Shown here: positions 51,773 to 60,815 of the stretch, piece by piece
Layout of the letters: every line of letters begins with the position of its first letter
Position numbering within the stretch: the stretch's first letter is position 1
Assembly (NCBI RefSeq): GCF_002970935.1
Contig: NZ_CP027194.1
Span: 558,001-622,000 of the forward strand
Direction of reading: 5' to 3'
From: Lactobacillus sp. CBA3606
GTDB taxonomy: Bacteria; Bacillota; Bacilli; Lactobacillales; Lactobacillaceae
DNA: 64,000 bases
Translations under genes and position numbers: made by a program
Notes under the pieces: generated by a model
The model's input: only the letters and a program-made list of their open reading frames with translations
Databases searched by the model: none
Told to the model about the DNA's origin: nothing

Positions 51773-52495
51773 ATGATCAAAGCCATTGTTTTTGACATAG
51801 ATGATACACTCTATGATCAAAAATCGCCATTTGGTATGGCTCTCACCAAGACACTTGAAACACCGGTGACGCCCACTGACCTGGCACAAATTTTTAACCG
51901 TTTTCGCGACTTTACTGATCGGACCTTTAATCAAGTCACGACTCATGATTTGACCCTTGAAGCTTGGCAAACAGCCCGTTTACGGCATGCGCTGGCTACC
52001 TTCACAACGGCAAAAATCAAAACTGACTGGGCTATCCAATTTGAAATAGCTTATCAACAAGCACTCAAGGAAATTCAATTTTTCCCGGAATTAGCACCAG
52101 CGCTTGAAAAACTAAGCCACTGTTTTCAAATTGGTATTATCGCTAATGGTCCGGCCAACACCCAACGGGCGAAGTTACACCAATTACAAATTGAACGTTA
52201 TGTTCATCCGGATAATATTTTTATTTCGGAAGAGCTCGGCATTGCTAAACCAGACCCTTCAATTTTTACAACTTGGGCCCACCAAGCCGGGATTAAAGCT
52301 AACCAAGCGGCCTACGTCGGTGACAATATCGCTTTAGATATGACTAGCGCTAAACACGCTGGTTGGCAGACGTTCTGGTTCAATCATCGCCTAAATTTAC
52401 AGATCCAACCTAATGTTATTCCTGACCAAATCATTCAAAGTCCGGCTGAACTCGCTGAGTTATTATTAGCGCTAGCACAAGCTGCGACAGTTTAA
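51773..52495 (+). CDS. HAD-superfamily hydrolase, YjjG-like
   Basis: 240-residue HAD phosphatase with a C1 helical cap. Motif I is VFDIDDTLYDQKSPF, motif II GIIANGPANTQRAK, motif III Lys in LGIAKPDPSIF and motif IV YVGDNIALDMTSAKHAG. The closest type is pyrimidine 5'-nucleotidase YjjG. It stands alone, divergent from rpsB. Confidence 0.87.
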   Translation: MIKAIVFDIDDTLYDQKSPFGMALTKTLETPVTPTDLAQIFNRFRDFTDRTFNQVTTHDLTLEAWQTARLRHALATFTTAKIKTDWAIQFEIAYQQALKEIQFFPELAPALEKLSHCFQIGIIANGPANTQRAKLHQLQIERYVHPDNIFISEELGIAKPDPSIFTTWAHQAGIKANQAAYVGDNIALDMTSAKHAGWQTFWFNHRLNLQIQPNVIPDQIIQSPAELAELLLALAQAATV

Positions 52496-52506
52496 ACACC
52501 CTACTC

Positions 52507-52539
52507 AGAGCCTTGGCGAATTTGCCAGGTTCTTTTTTT
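52507..52539 (+). terminator. Terminator of the HAD hydrolase gene
   Basis: AGAGCCTTGGC pairs with GCCAGGTTCT around GAATTT, followed by T7. Confidence 0.8.
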
Positions 52540-52578
52540 CGACCTATTCTATTAGACCAATTTCATGCTATGTACAAA

Positions 52579-52610
52579 AAAACGTCCGAATCAAAAGATT
52601 CGAACGTTTT
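52579..52610 (-). terminator. ldhD terminator
   Basis: AAAACGTTCGAATC and GATTCGGACGTTTT pair around a 4-nt loop on the minus strand, followed by TTT. Confidence 0.88.
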
Positions 52611-52625
52611 CATCTTCAAACGAGC

Positions 52626-53624
52626 TTAGTCAAACTTAACTTGCGTATCAGCTTTACCAGTTTCGATGAATTGTTTGTTGTTGTCCATTGAGATGTGCAC
52701 CATGTTATGAACAGCAGTTTCAGTATAGAAAGCTGTATGTGGTGTAATCAAAACGTTGTCGCGGTTGAACAAGTTCATGAAGACCTTGTCATCAATCGTT
52801 TGACCTTCAAGGTCTTTGTTAAAGATCTTAGTTTCGTATTCATAAGTGTCAAGGGCAGCACCGGCAACTTTGCCACTGTCTAAAGCCTTGATCAAATCTT
52901 CTGAATCGATAAGAGTCCCACGAGCAAAGTTTAAGATGTAAGTCCCATCTTTCATCTTACCGAAGGCATCAGCATTTAACATGTGATAGTTATCCTTCAA
53001 AGCTGGAACATGTAACGTAATAACATCAGCTTGGGCGTATAATTCGTCTAAGGTGTCAACGTACATTCCTTCTTTGTCAAGTTCAGCATTACGATAAACA
53101 TCGTAACCGATAACCTTGGCACCGAAGCCTTTAAAGATGTCAATTGCGGCGCGGCCAATCCGGCCAGTACCGATAACCCCAACAGTCAAGGTGTTTAATT
53201 CCTTGCTGATGTTTGGTGCCCAACGGAAGTCTTGGTTAGCTAACTTCTTGTTGAACTTAGGGGTTTGACGTAGTAATTGCATCAATTGGGTAACTGATAA
53301 TTCAGCAATGGCACTTGGTGAATATGCAGGTACGTTAGAGATGTTCAAGCCACGTTCCTTAACAGTTGGGACGTCGACATTGTCAACCCCAACGTTACGA
53401 AGTGAGATGTTCTTAACACCTTCGTCAGCTAACTTAGTTAAAACAGCAGCGGTGTAATCCTTTTGTTGGTATACATCGGCGCCATCAAAGCCCTTAGCCA
53501 ATTCGGCAGTCTTTTCGTCAAGTAAGTCTGGGACTAACTTAACTTCAACATCGGGATGTTCTTCCATCCAAGTCTTAAAGAATGGACGTTCGTCATCACG
53601 TACAGCATATGCAATAATTTTCAT
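52626..53624 (-). CDS. ldhD: D-lactate dehydrogenase
   Basis: Reduces pyruvate to D-lactate with NADH. 332 residues, as in lactobacilli. NAD site VGVIGTGRIGRAAIDIF; catalytic Arg in LNFARGTLID, Glu in the GAALDTYEYET region and His in VLITPHTAFYTE. Start ATG 53624 with AGGAGG 10 nt upstream; a good -10 (TATAAT, 53660-53665) lies just before. Monocistronic. Confidence 0.96.
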   Translation of the reverse strand: MKIIAYAVRDDERPFFKTWMEEHPDVEVKLVPDLLDEKTAELAKGFDGADVYQQKDYTAAVLTKLADEGVKNISLRNVGVDNVDVPTVKERGLNISNVPAYSPSAIAELSVTQLMQLLRQTPKFNKKLANQDFRWAPNISKELNTLTVGVIGTGRIGRAAIDIFKGFGAKVIGYDVYRNAELDKEGMYVDTLDELYAQADVITLHVPALKDNYHMLNADAFGKMKDGTYILNFARGTLIDSEDLIKALDSGKVAGAALDTYEYETKIFNKDLEGQTIDDKVFMNLFNRDNVLITPHTAFYTETAVHNMVHISMDNNKQFIETGKADTQVKFD

Positions 53625-53708
53625 TACAAAAATTCCTCCTATATATTGATACATTAAATATTATAACAGTAAATGTCAGAAATAGAATGACTATTTATGA
53701 AAACTTTG

Positions 53709-53981
53709 TTAAATTTCCACACCATGTGCTGCTAAATACCGTAGTTTAGCCATTCTAGGTTGATGTTTAAACGCATATTCGGCCTTTAAAGCTGACGACT
53801 TATCTGCAAAACACTCGTGATAGATCATTTTTAAGGGGCGGCGTGTTTTAGGCCGAGTGTATTTAGCCCCTTTGCCGGCGTTATGCGTTGCTAACCGGCG
53901 CTCCAAATCATCAGTAAAACCCCCGTACAACGTTTGATCTGCACACAACAACACATAAAAATAGTACGCTTTAGTCGCCAT
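53709..53981 (-). CDS. GIY-YIG domain protein (YhbQ/YazA type)
   Basis: 90 residues from ATG 53981: [20 protein letters not shown] (GIY-YIG core as FYV and YGG), then [19 protein letters not shown] and Glu in LKAEYAFK. These small nucleases have no settled role. It overlaps the end of the tRNA methyltransferase by 11 nt, a conserved pairing in Firmicutes. Confidence 0.9.
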   Translation of the reverse strand: MATKAYYFYVLLCADQTLYGGFTDDLERRLATHNAGKGAKYTRPKTRRPLKMIYHECFADKSSALKAEYAFKHQPRMAKLRYLAAHGVEI

Positions 53982-54723
53982 AAAGTAACTGTCGCACCTC
54001 TTTTCCATATGTGCCATCTGCTTGATAAACAACGACTGGTGGTAGAATTCGGACCCCATTTGAACGCCCATCCTTAATCATCTCAACTAACACCATGTTA
54101 GCTTCACGATCAGCCTTGGGATGAACAAAGCGAATCCGTTTCGGCGCTAATCGGTGCTGCGCCATTGCTTGGAATAACTCATCCAACCGATCCGGTCGAT
54201 GCACAAAATACGCTTTGCCAGTCATTTTAAGTAAGTCACTAGTTACCGTTAAAATTTGAGCCAAATTAGCTGAAATTTCATGGCGGGCAATTGCTAAATG
54301 TGGATTAGGGTTCTTTTGACTTTGAGGCTGATCTTTAAAATAAGGCGGATTGCATAACACCACATCAACCGAATCTTTGGCAATTTTTGTCGTCACTGTC
54401 AATAAATCCTGATTCAACACTGTCATGCGCTCAGTAAGTTGGTTTAGTTCAATACTCCGTTGCGCCATATCCGCAAGCCGCGGTTGTAATTCAACTTCAA
54501 TAATTGCGCTATTGGTTTGTTGACTCGCAAATAACCCCACGGCACCATTGCCAGCGCACAGGTCAACTGTCAGCGTTTTAGCACTACGCGGAACCTGTGC
54601 AAAAGCTCCCAGCAAAACCGCGTCTAATGAAAAAGAAAACACTTGTGAACTTTGAATAATCTGAATATCTTTACTATATAATTGATCAATGCGCTCATCG
54701 GCGCGTAATGGGACCGTCGTCAT
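53971..54723 (-). CDS. tRNA1(Val) A37-N6 methyltransferase family protein
   Basis: SAM-dependent N6-adenine methyltransferase of the TrmN6/YfiC (YabB) family, 250 aa. SAM motif [17 protein letters not shown]; catalytic NPPY in [12 protein letters not shown]. Upstream of and overlapping the GIY-YIG gene. Confidence 0.88.
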   Translation of the reverse strand: MTTVPLRADERIDQLYSKDIQIIQSSQVFSFSLDAVLLGAFAQVPRSAKTLTVDLCAGNGAVGLFASQQTNSAIIEVELQPRLADMAQRSIELNQLTERMTVLNQDLLTVTTKIAKDSVDVVLCNPPYFKDQPQSQKNPNPHLAIARHEISANLAQILTVTSDLLKMTGKAYFVHRPDRLDELFQAMAQHRLAPKRIRFVHPKADREANMVLVEMIKDGRSNGVRILPPVVVYQADGTYGKEVRQLLYGD

Positions 54724-54774
54724 CCAAATAGCCTACTTTCAAAAAAATATCAGTGTCAGCATACCATAATTTGC

Positions 54775-54803
54775 TTGCAGAAATTAAGATTATTCGTCAT
54801 ACT
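54775..54803 (+). promoter_or_regulatory. Promoter of plsC
   Basis: TTGCAG, 17-nt spacer, CATACT, ending 32 bp before the ATG. Confidence 0.6.
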
Positions 54804-54835
54804 ATGACCAATAACCAATCGAAAGGAAGTTTGCG

Positions 54836-55471
54836 ATGTTTTATTCATTTATGCGGGGACTGGTACGGGGGTTAGTTGCTATCATTAATGGCAATACCCA
54901 CTATCAAGGTCGCGAAAACTTACCGCAAGGCGCCTATATTCTAGTGGGCCCTCACCGCTCATGGTTTGACCCGTTGTTATACGCACTAGCGGGTAGCCCC
55001 ATGCAATTTAGCTTCATGGCTAAAGAAGAACTTTTCAAAAATCCGATTTTACGTACCATTTTAACTAAGGCCAATGCTTTCCCGGTCAATCGCCAACATC
55101 CAGGCCCTTCAGCGATTAAAACGCCAGTCAAATTTCTCCGTAGCGGTCAACTATCGCTAATCATGTTTCCATCCGGAACTCGGCATTCCCAGGAACTAAA
55201 AGGTGGCGCAACCGTCATTGCTAAAATGGCTGGCGTCCCCCTTGTTCCCACAGTCTACCAAGGACCATTAACTTTTGGCCGTTTGTTTAGTCGCCGTCGC
55301 ATCACGGTCCGTTTTGGTAAGCCTATCTATGTTGATCGTAAGTTAAAGCTCGATGAAGCTGGTCAAAAGAGCATCGAAACGCAAATGCTTACTGCTTTTG
55401 ATGACCTCGATAAAAAAATTGATCCGAATTTTCATTACGTTGATCCAGCCGAAAAAAAACACGCCAACTAA
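54836..55471 (+). CDS. plsC: 1-acyl-sn-glycerol-3-phosphate acyltransferase
   Basis: 211-residue acyltransferase making phosphatidic acid. Motif I is a HX4D variant, VGPHRSWFDPLLYA; motif II KANAFPVNRQ; motif III MFPSGTRHSQ with Ser where Glu is usual in FPEGTRS; motif IV VPLVPTVYQG. AAAGGAAG precedes the ATG. The FPSGTR variant occurs in lactobacillar PlsC. Confidence 0.9.
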   Translation: MFYSFMRGLVRGLVAIINGNTHYQGRENLPQGAYILVGPHRSWFDPLLYALAGSPMQFSFMAKEELFKNPILRTILTKANAFPVNRQHPGPSAIKTPVKFLRSGQLSLIMFPSGTRHSQELKGGATVIAKMAGVPLVPTVYQGPLTFGRLFSRRRITVRFGKPIYVDRKLKLDEAGQKSIETQMLTAFDDLDKKIDPNFHYVDPAEKKHAN

Positions 55472-55483
55472 GGCGTGTTTTTT
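55452..55483 (+). terminator. plsC terminator
   Basis: AAAACACGCC and GGCGTGTTTT pair around AACTAA, followed by TTATT. Also usable by the converging gene. Confidence 0.85.
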
Positions 55484-55491
55484 ATTAGCAC

Positions 55492-55728
55492 TTATTTGCT
55501 GTCATTTTTAGCCGAAGCCTTCATTGAGTTAAGCATTTGATGCAATTTCTTTTCGGATGGGCGTTGACCCATTTGCATCATCATGCTGCGCAACATTTCT
55601 TCACTAATTGGTGGATTTTGTTTTAAGTAGTTTTGCATATAGTGTCGCGCACCAAAGAAACCACCAGTAATCCCAACTAACACACCAACAAGCACGATTA
55701 AGATCCAAATACCAGTAGACACAGTCAT
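55492..55728 (-). CDS. UPF0154 (YneF-like) membrane protein
   Basis: 78 residues: one N-terminal membrane helix with glycine-rich face ([20 protein letters not shown]) and a soluble tail with [20 protein letters not shown], the family signature. Function unknown. Confidence 0.9.
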   Translation of the reverse strand: MTVSTGIWILIVLVGVLVGITGGFFGARHYMQNYLKQNPPISEEMLRSMMMQMGQRPSEKKLHQMLNSMKASAKNDSK

Positions 55729-55788
55729 TCCCCTCCTTTATTACCGTATTCATTAAACTAGTCTACACAAATTACTTATAAAAGAAAA

Positions 55789-55816
55789 GGAAAATTTGTC
55801 AATTGACAAATCTTCC
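55789..55816 (-). terminator. Terminator after the DUF896 gene
   Basis: GGAAGATTTGTCAA and TTGACAAATTTTCC pair on the minus strand, followed by TTTTCTTTT. Confidence 0.8.
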
Positions 55817-55825
55817 TTGAAACGC

Positions 55826-56065
55826 TTAATCATCGCGTAAGCCACGGTCACGTTGAACCTGACGAACCTTTTCAGGTGTCACTTCTTGACCATCTTTATC
55901 ATAAACTTGTAACATTTCAACTTGTTGCCGGAATCCGGCCCGAAATTCTTTTAAATATTTTTCACGTAATTCTTGGCGTTCAGCCGCTTCCAGCTCAGTT
56001 AACCCTTCTGCCTTGGCCTTGTGTGCCAATTCATTAATCCGGGCAAGTAGCTCTTTTGAAATCAA
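55826..56065 (-). CDS. DUF896 (YnzC-like) small helical protein
   Basis: 79 residues from TTG 56065 (MISKELLARINELAHKAKAE), with the family LTELEAAERQELREKYLKEF and a RDRGLRDD tail. AAAGGAG is 8 nt upstream. In B. subtilis the relative sits next to lexA and is SOS-regulated; here it is divergent from lexA across an SOS box. Confidence 0.9.
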   Translation of the reverse strand: MISKELLARINELAHKAKAEGLTELEAAERQELREKYLKEFRAGFRQQVEMLQVYDKDGQEVTPEKVRQVQRDRGLRDD

Positions 56066-56140
56066 TCCACTCACTCCTTTCAAAAGCAAGAATAGAATAC
56101 ACGATTTTTGACCTTAAATCAATTCTCAGGGTTTGTCAAC

Positions 56141-56154
56141 CGAACATTTGTTTG
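56141..56154. promoter_or_regulatory. SOS box (LexA operator)
   Basis: CGAACATTTGTTTG fits the Gram-positive consensus CGAAC-N4-GTTYG. It overlaps the -35 of lexA and lies in the shared region with the divergent DUF896 gene. Confidence 0.93.
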
Positions 56155-56180
56155 AAAGCCGTAAAAAGCTATGCTACAAT
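56152..56180 (+). promoter_or_regulatory. Promoter of lexA
   Basis: TTGAAA, 17-nt spacer, TACAAT; the -35 overlaps the SOS box. Confidence 0.75.
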
Positions 56181-56219
56181 TGAAATAATAATTATGAAAT
56201 AAAAAAATGAGGTGCCAAG

Positions 56220-56852
56220 ATGAGTAAAACATCAGAAAGCAAACAAATGGCCGTTCTACGTTTTATTTATGAACGCGTCAATGAAAAAGGTTATCCGCCA
56301 ACCGTCCGTGAAATCGGCGAAGCCGTCTCACTATCTTCAACATCAACGGTCCATGGTCATATTTCTAGATTGGAAAAAAAGGGCTTAATCGAAAAAGACC
56401 CTACCAAGCCACGGGCTATCGAAGTGACAGCGGCTGGTTTTGAAGCTTTAGGCGTCGAAACGACTCCCCATCAAATTCCAATGCTCGGCACGGTAGCCGC
56501 TGGGCAACCGATTTTGGCGGTACAAGAAGCTACTGACTATTTCCCAATTCCAAAAGATTTGGAAACTTTCGGTGGCGATTTATTCATGCTCACCATTCGT
56601 GGTGAAAGTATGATTAACATCGGCATCTTAAACGGCGACCAAGTTATCGTGCGCCGGCAAACAGCTGCCGACAATGGGGATATTATCATTGCAATGACTG
56701 ACGAAAATGAAGCTACTTGCAAACGATTCTTTAAAGAAGCTGATCATTATCGGCTACAACCAGAAAATGATGCGATGGCACCAATTATTCTAACCAACGT
56801 TGCTGTCTTAGGCAAAGTGGTTGGGTTATATCGCGATATGCTCTATCAATAG
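56220..56852 (+). CDS. lexA: SOS repressor LexA
   Basis: 210-residue repressor: winged helix ([22 protein letters not shown]), Ala94-Gly95 cleavage site in [10 protein letters not shown], catalytic Ser130 in [10 protein letters not shown] and Lys168 in EATCKRFF. Autoregulated through the SOS box upstream; cleaved with RecA after DNA damage. Confidence 0.97.
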   Translation: MSKTSESKQMAVLRFIYERVNEKGYPPTVREIGEAVSLSSTSTVHGHISRLEKKGLIEKDPTKPRAIEVTAAGFEALGVETTPHQIPMLGTVAAGQPILAVQEATDYFPIPKDLETFGGDLFMLTIRGESMINIGILNGDQVIVRRQTAADNGDIIIAMTDENEATCKRFFKEADHYRLQPENDAMAPIILTNVAVLGKVVGLYRDMLYQ

Positions 56853-56861
56853 TGGTTCATC

Positions 56862-56891
56862 GACCGGTGACGTTGGTTACCGGTCTTTTTT
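56862..56891 (+). terminator. lexA terminator
   Basis: GACCGGT and ACCGGTC pair, followed by T6. It overlaps the 3' end of the convergent alkylation-repair gene. Confidence 0.8.
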
Positions 56892-57529
56892 ATTGGTTAA
56901 ATATTTACTGCCTTCACGCATTGCTAGTGGTGATAATACATGTGACGCAATAAATTGCGTCACCCAAGCTGGATTAGTTTTGCTATAATCTCGTAATGCC
57001 CGACCAATCGCTTTTTGAATAAAAAATTCATCATCAGTTCGATTGGTTAGAATCGCCGTCGTCAAATAGGCCTGATCAGTCATTTGCCGGCGGCCCAACT
57101 GTAAGATAATGCCAACCCGCCGAAGCCAAAAATCTGATGCTTGTATATATGCTGGCCCCAATTCTGACAATGCTGCTGTTGCTCAATGTAAGTCGCCAAC
57201 AGTTTACGCCAGCTATCAACGCTATCCCACCAGGCATTATGTGTCACCTGTTGCCGACACCACTCATACTGACTTGGTGTTAAGCGACGTACATTTGCTA
57301 AGGCCAAATCAATCGCAACATAGTGATACTCTCGAAATGGTTGCCCATAATAAAACACTAGCCAATCCTGTAGCTCAGTTGACGTCAACGTTTGACTAGT
57401 TTTAAGATATGGCTGCGTTAATTGCCGTCGTTCACCCGCTCGCACACCTAAAAATTTGAATTGATGTCGCATATAGGCGACCATCGCTGCTTGATTAGCC
57501 GGTTGCACCGGTAAAAATAAATCTGGCAT
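56877..57529 (-). pseudogene. DNA alkylation-repair (AlkD-like) gene with frameshift
   Basis: Two frames cover one HEAT-repeat DNA glycosylase-like protein. Frame one (57080-57529, MPDLFLPVQPANQAAMV to QQHCQNWG) has LTSTELQDWLVFYYGQPFRE and VTHNAWWDSVDSW, typical of AlkD-like proteins. The rest is read in another frame (56877-57170: PAYIQASDFWLRRVGI, DEFFIQKAIGRALRDYSKTN). Adding one G to the G4 run (57156-57159) restores NWGPAYIQ and about 217 residues. This is a recent mutation or a homopolymer sequencing error. Confidence 0.85.
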
Positions 57530-57628
57530 GCTATCTCCCCCTCAAGTTGCTTACTAACTTATTTAATATTAATGCTGCTTTTTTTCTCAGCTGATCTATT
57601 CTTAATGAGTTGAACGCTGGTTGAATGG

Positions 57629-57634
57629 TATAAT
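57629..57634 (+). promoter_or_regulatory. -10 element for the 57668 gene
   Basis: TATAAT preceded by TGG (extended -10 form), 33 bp before the ATG. Confidence 0.6.
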
Positions 57635-57667
57635 GGTTACACTAATTTTATACAGGGAGTTGTTGAC

Positions 57668-58273
57668 ATGTTATTTCTAGCCATTATTGGCTTACTAGTT
57701 TTCACAATGGCCATCTTTTCAATCTTTGCCGCTCGTCAAACTGGCGGTGGGTGGAAAACCTTTGCAATCATTGCCGTAATTAGTGCTCTCACAATTGGTT
57801 ATGCTGTTTATAAGCTACCATTTTGGTCCCATAATCAAGCTACCGCCGCACGATCAAATTCGTCAGCTCGTCAGAGTTCAGCAAAACTTAGTTCGTCACA
57901 TACCGTTTTTAATGAAGACACCACTAAAAAAGCGGCGGCTACGATTAAACTAAAAGAAAACAACATCCTCAAACAATTAAAATCAAATTATCATACGATT
58001 GGTACTGTCACTTTAGATCGAACAACAAAAACCTTTACTGTCAACCCGACAAATAAGGACTATGTTCAGTCATTAAAAACAATTCAAAAATATCCGGATA
58101 AAAACCAAAAAGCTCGGACAACGATTACGACAAATTTTCAAACACTCTCGAGTTCAATTCAAAAAAACTTAGCAGTAGGTTATACCATTCGTCTCATGCA
58201 ACCGGAACAACCTGATAATACCCTATTGAGTGTTAAAGACGGTAAAATCATTATTAATCAATTACAAAAATAA
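57668..58273 (+). CDS. Membrane-anchored extracytoplasmic protein of unknown function
   Basis: 201 residues. Two N-terminal membrane segments (about 2-22 and 31-48) precede a Ser/Ala-rich spacer (AARSNSSARQSSAKLSSSH) and a Lys/Thr-rich domain of about 120 residues that probably faces outside. No cysteine lipobox. I do not recognise the family. It has its own promoter and terminator. Confidence 0.8.
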   Translation: MLFLAIIGLLVFTMAIFSIFAARQTGGGWKTFAIIAVISALTIGYAVYKLPFWSHNQATAARSNSSARQSSAKLSSSHTVFNEDTTKKAAATIKLKENNILKQLKSNYHTIGTVTLDRTTKTFTVNPTNKDYVQSLKTIQKYPDKNQKARTTITTNFQTLSSSIQKNLAVGYTIRLMQPEQPDNTLLSVKDGKIIINQLQK

Positions 58274-58276
58274 GTA

Positions 58277-58320
58277 AAAACATCATTGTAGCCAGTTATT
58301 GCTAACTACAATGATGTTTT
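58277..58320. terminator. Bidirectional terminator between the 57668 gene and mvaS
   Basis: AAAACATCATTGTAG and CTACAATGATGTTTT form a 15-bp stem with a T-run on either strand. Confidence 0.85.
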
Positions 58321-58321
58321 T

Positions 58322-59491
58322 TTACCCCCGTTGATCACGATATTGTCGCTGTTCTTGCTTCTGACCGGTTAAGACAAAGCGATGTGGATCAGTCGCATAA
58401 TCAATAGTCTGATCCGCAGCTTGCCATTGCAATTGATGTGTAAACAGGTCCTCATAAGTGGCAATATCAATTCGTTGTCGCCGAGCTAATCGCTGAGGGA
58501 GTCCCAGGTCCACGCCGTGTTGATAATTAGCTTGTAACCGCCCAGTATAGAATTCACCCTCAGCACCTGAACCATAACTAAAGAGCCCAATTAAGTCATC
58601 CGCTTGCAAATTGGCATCTGATACTAACAAAGACAATAAACTTAGATATAGTGATCCGGTATACAGATTACCCACCTGTCGATTTAAAGCTCGCGCAGCT
58701 TCAAAATGGGTTAATAAGGCGGCTTGTTGCGTCGTATCCGCCAAAGGCAACACTGACCGCAACGCCTTGAGACCCATTTTTGTATATGGCAAATGAAATG
58801 TTAATGCCTTAAAATCAGCCAAAGTTCGTTGCTGTTCTGTTAGATGCGTTTTAAAGACATCTTGAAAATAATCAATGTAAATATTTGAGGAATATTTACC
58901 ATCAACTAATGCCTCGGTATGATACAGTGGCCGCCAAAAGTCCATGACATCTTGGCTCAAGACAACCGCGTCATCATTCAAGGCCAACACTTGCGGATTA
59001 GCACTGATCAACATTGTAACCGCGCCGCCACCTTGTGTCGGCTCGCCAGCTGTATGTAAGCCATAGCGGGCCACATCCGTGCCGATTACTAATGCTTTCT
59101 TATCTGGATGCACCTGCACATGATCTCGTGCAAATTGAACACCAGCAGTGGCGGCATAACATGCTTCCTTTAATTCAATCGTGCGCACCCGCCTTTTAAG
59201 TCCCAACAACTGTGCCACATAAATTGCCGCCGCTTTAGAATTGTCTACTCCCGATTCAGTCGCAACAATTAGTAAATCAATCGCATCAATGTCAGCGGCT
59301 GTCAACATCGGATAAGCCGCATTAGCTGCCAAGGTAACCGCATCCTGACTTGGCGGAATAACCGCCATCTTGGCCTGTCCAATTCCTATCAAATATTTAT
59401 CAGGAGCTTCATTACGAGCGGTCGCTAATTCGGCCATATCTACATACAAGTGTGACGTTGCAAAATGCAACTTATCAATTCCAATTTTCAT
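58322..59491 (-). CDS. mvaS: Hydroxymethylglutaryl-CoA synthase
   Basis: Condenses acetyl-CoA and acetoacetyl-CoA in the mevalonate route to isoprenoids, including the precursor for UppS. Catalytic Cys111 in ELKEACYAATAGVQ; general-base Glu in VATESGVDNS; His in LTFHLPYTKMG. 389 residues. Good ribosome-binding site AAGGAGG. Confidence 0.96.
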   Translation of the reverse strand: MKIGIDKLHFATSHLYVDMAELATARNEAPDKYLIGIGQAKMAVIPPSQDAVTLAANAAYPMLTAADIDAIDLLIVATESGVDNSKAAAIYVAQLLGLKRRVRTIELKEACYAATAGVQFARDHVQVHPDKKALVIGTDVARYGLHTAGEPTQGGGAVTMLISANPQVLALNDDAVVLSQDVMDFWRPLYHTEALVDGKYSSNIYIDYFQDVFKTHLTEQQRTLADFKALTFHLPYTKMGLKALRSVLPLADTTQQAALLTHFEAARALNRQVGNLYTGSLYLSLLSLLVSDANLQADDLIGLFSYGSGAEGEFYTGRLQANYQHGVDLGLPQRLARRQRIDIATYEDLFTHQLQWQAADQTIDYATDPHRFVLTGQKQEQRQYRDQRG

Positions 59492-59536
59492 GTTATTCCT
59501 CCTTTTTGTTAGTTACAATCTTCAGGGGTTGATTAC

Positions 59537-59911
59537 TTATCCAAGTCGTTTAAAATCTGGATTACTACCGTTTTTGTAACATGCAAATGCTTGGTCCGAT
59601 TCGTGGTGAAACGTAACTAAAATTGCTGGCGTCGCCCAAGTTGAAGCTACCCAAAAAACAGTATCATCAAAATCGCGGTTATCATTGGGATATCGATAAT
59701 AGCCTTGCTGTTCATCCCAAATTGTGCCGTGCGTATTGAGCCAATCTTCGGCCAAGCCTGCTTGTACTACTGCCATGACATCATGATTATCACGAATTAG
59801 TGCCGCTAATCGCTGCCAGTCTAACTGCCAATGATGCCGTTTAGGTAGCTGATAACGAGTCCCTAACGGCGTATGCTGTAAGTTAATCGTGGCTAATTCA
59901 ACAAAATCCAT
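59537..59911 (-). CDS. Conserved hypothetical protein
   Basis: 124-residue soluble protein, Trp- and Tyr-rich (WLNTHGTIWDEQQGYYRYPN, then WVASTWATPAILVTFH). I recognise no family or motif. It lies 45 bp upstream of mvaS on the same strand and could be co-transcribed. Confidence 0.7.
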   Translation of the reverse strand: MDFVELATINLQHTPLGTRYQLPKRHHWQLDWQRLAALIRDNHDVMAVVQAGLAEDWLNTHGTIWDEQQGYYRYPNDNRDFDDTVFWVASTWATPAILVTFHHESDQAFACYKNGSNPDFKRLG

Positions 59912-59974
59912 GCGCTCACCTACTCATGCTTCCATTTTACTCGAAAACAGGTTGATTTGAAATAACTGGAACAT

Positions 59975-60075
59975 AAAAAAAGACACCCCAGTAAACCGGG
60001 ATGTCTTCTTGGAGAAGCTGAACCATCAGCTTCTGGATTAAAACGAGATACGTGACTACCTCTTCATTAGAATAC
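59975..60075 (-). ncRNA. String of three hairpins, possible structured 3' UTR or small RNA
   Basis: On the minus strand, after the TMEM175-like gene: GAGGTA-GTCACG-TATCTC, then AGAAGCTGA-TGGT-TCAGCTTCT (60013-60034), then a terminator AAGACATCCC/GGGGTGTCTT with T7 (59980-60007). The terminator is secure. Whether the upstream hairpins belong to an independent RNA is not known. Confidence 0.4.
59978..60007 (-). terminator. Terminator after the TMEM175-like gene
   Basis: AAGACATCCCGGTTTACTGG region folds with GGGTGTCTT and is followed by T7 on the minus strand. Confidence 0.8.
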
Positions 60076-60084
60076 CACACTTAC

Positions 60085-60645
60085 TTACGCTTTACCATGG
60101 AGTTTAACCCACATTAGCGAATTAATAATCGTTGAGATCAAGGCAAATGGCGGCCAAAACCATAAAATCACCAAATTAATCACATTATTCACTAACGACC
60201 AACGGTTAATTTTACGATTGTCAGCCGCTGCGCGGATTAATACAGTATTTTCTGCATTGGCGCGTACTAAGGTTGCCGTTAAAATAATAAATGAGATATT
60301 AAATAGTGCAATAACAATCGAATACAGGAACGCTGCTGGCACCGAAAATAGATCTGTCCCAAACCAAGCCGTGGTCGCTGGTACTAACGAAATCCACAAC
60401 AACATATTCATACTAGCCCACAAAACTCGATTATCAATTTTTTTAACGGCTTGAAATAACCGATGATGATTGACCCAAATATTAGCTAGCAAAATAAAAC
60501 TAATCAGATACGCTAAAAAAGCCGGCCCCATTTGGGCGATGCCATGCCAACTATGTTGCGCTGGTAATTTAAGTTCTAATACTAAAATCGTGATTACAAT
60601 TGCAATCACAGCGTCAAAAAAAGCTTCTAAACGATTCTTTGTCAT
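60085..60645 (-). CDS. TMEM175-family (DUF1211) membrane protein
   Basis: 186 residues, six membrane segments. The N-terminal RLEAFFDAVIAIVITILVLE is the hallmark of bacterial TMEM175-like channels, which conduct K+; the usual FSD triplet reads FFDAV here. A function as a potassium channel is inferred from the family. Confidence 0.88.
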   Translation of the reverse strand: MTKNRLEAFFDAVIAIVITILVLELKLPAQHSWHGIAQMGPAFLAYLISFILLANIWVNHHRLFQAVKKIDNRVLWASMNMLLWISLVPATTAWFGTDLFSVPAAFLYSIVIALFNISFIILTATLVRANAENTVLIRAAADNRKINRWSLVNNVINLVILWFWPPFALISTIINSLMWVKLHGKA

Positions 60646-60815
60646 CTCACACCTCTAAAATTAAATGGTTAACTCAGCGCATACTAGACCTCAAGCGGTT
60701 AACTTAAACTGCCAGTATTAATGCCCTTATTCTCTATAGCATACCATGTTAACTTTATCAGTAACAAAATAACTTAGCTTGGAATCAAAAGTTGGTTACA
60801 GTTAATCCCCCTTTT

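Noticed and set aside
57080-57170. Programmed frameshifting in the AlkD-like gene
   Set aside because: No slippery heptamer with a downstream hairpin was seen; a single-base loss in a G run explains it better.
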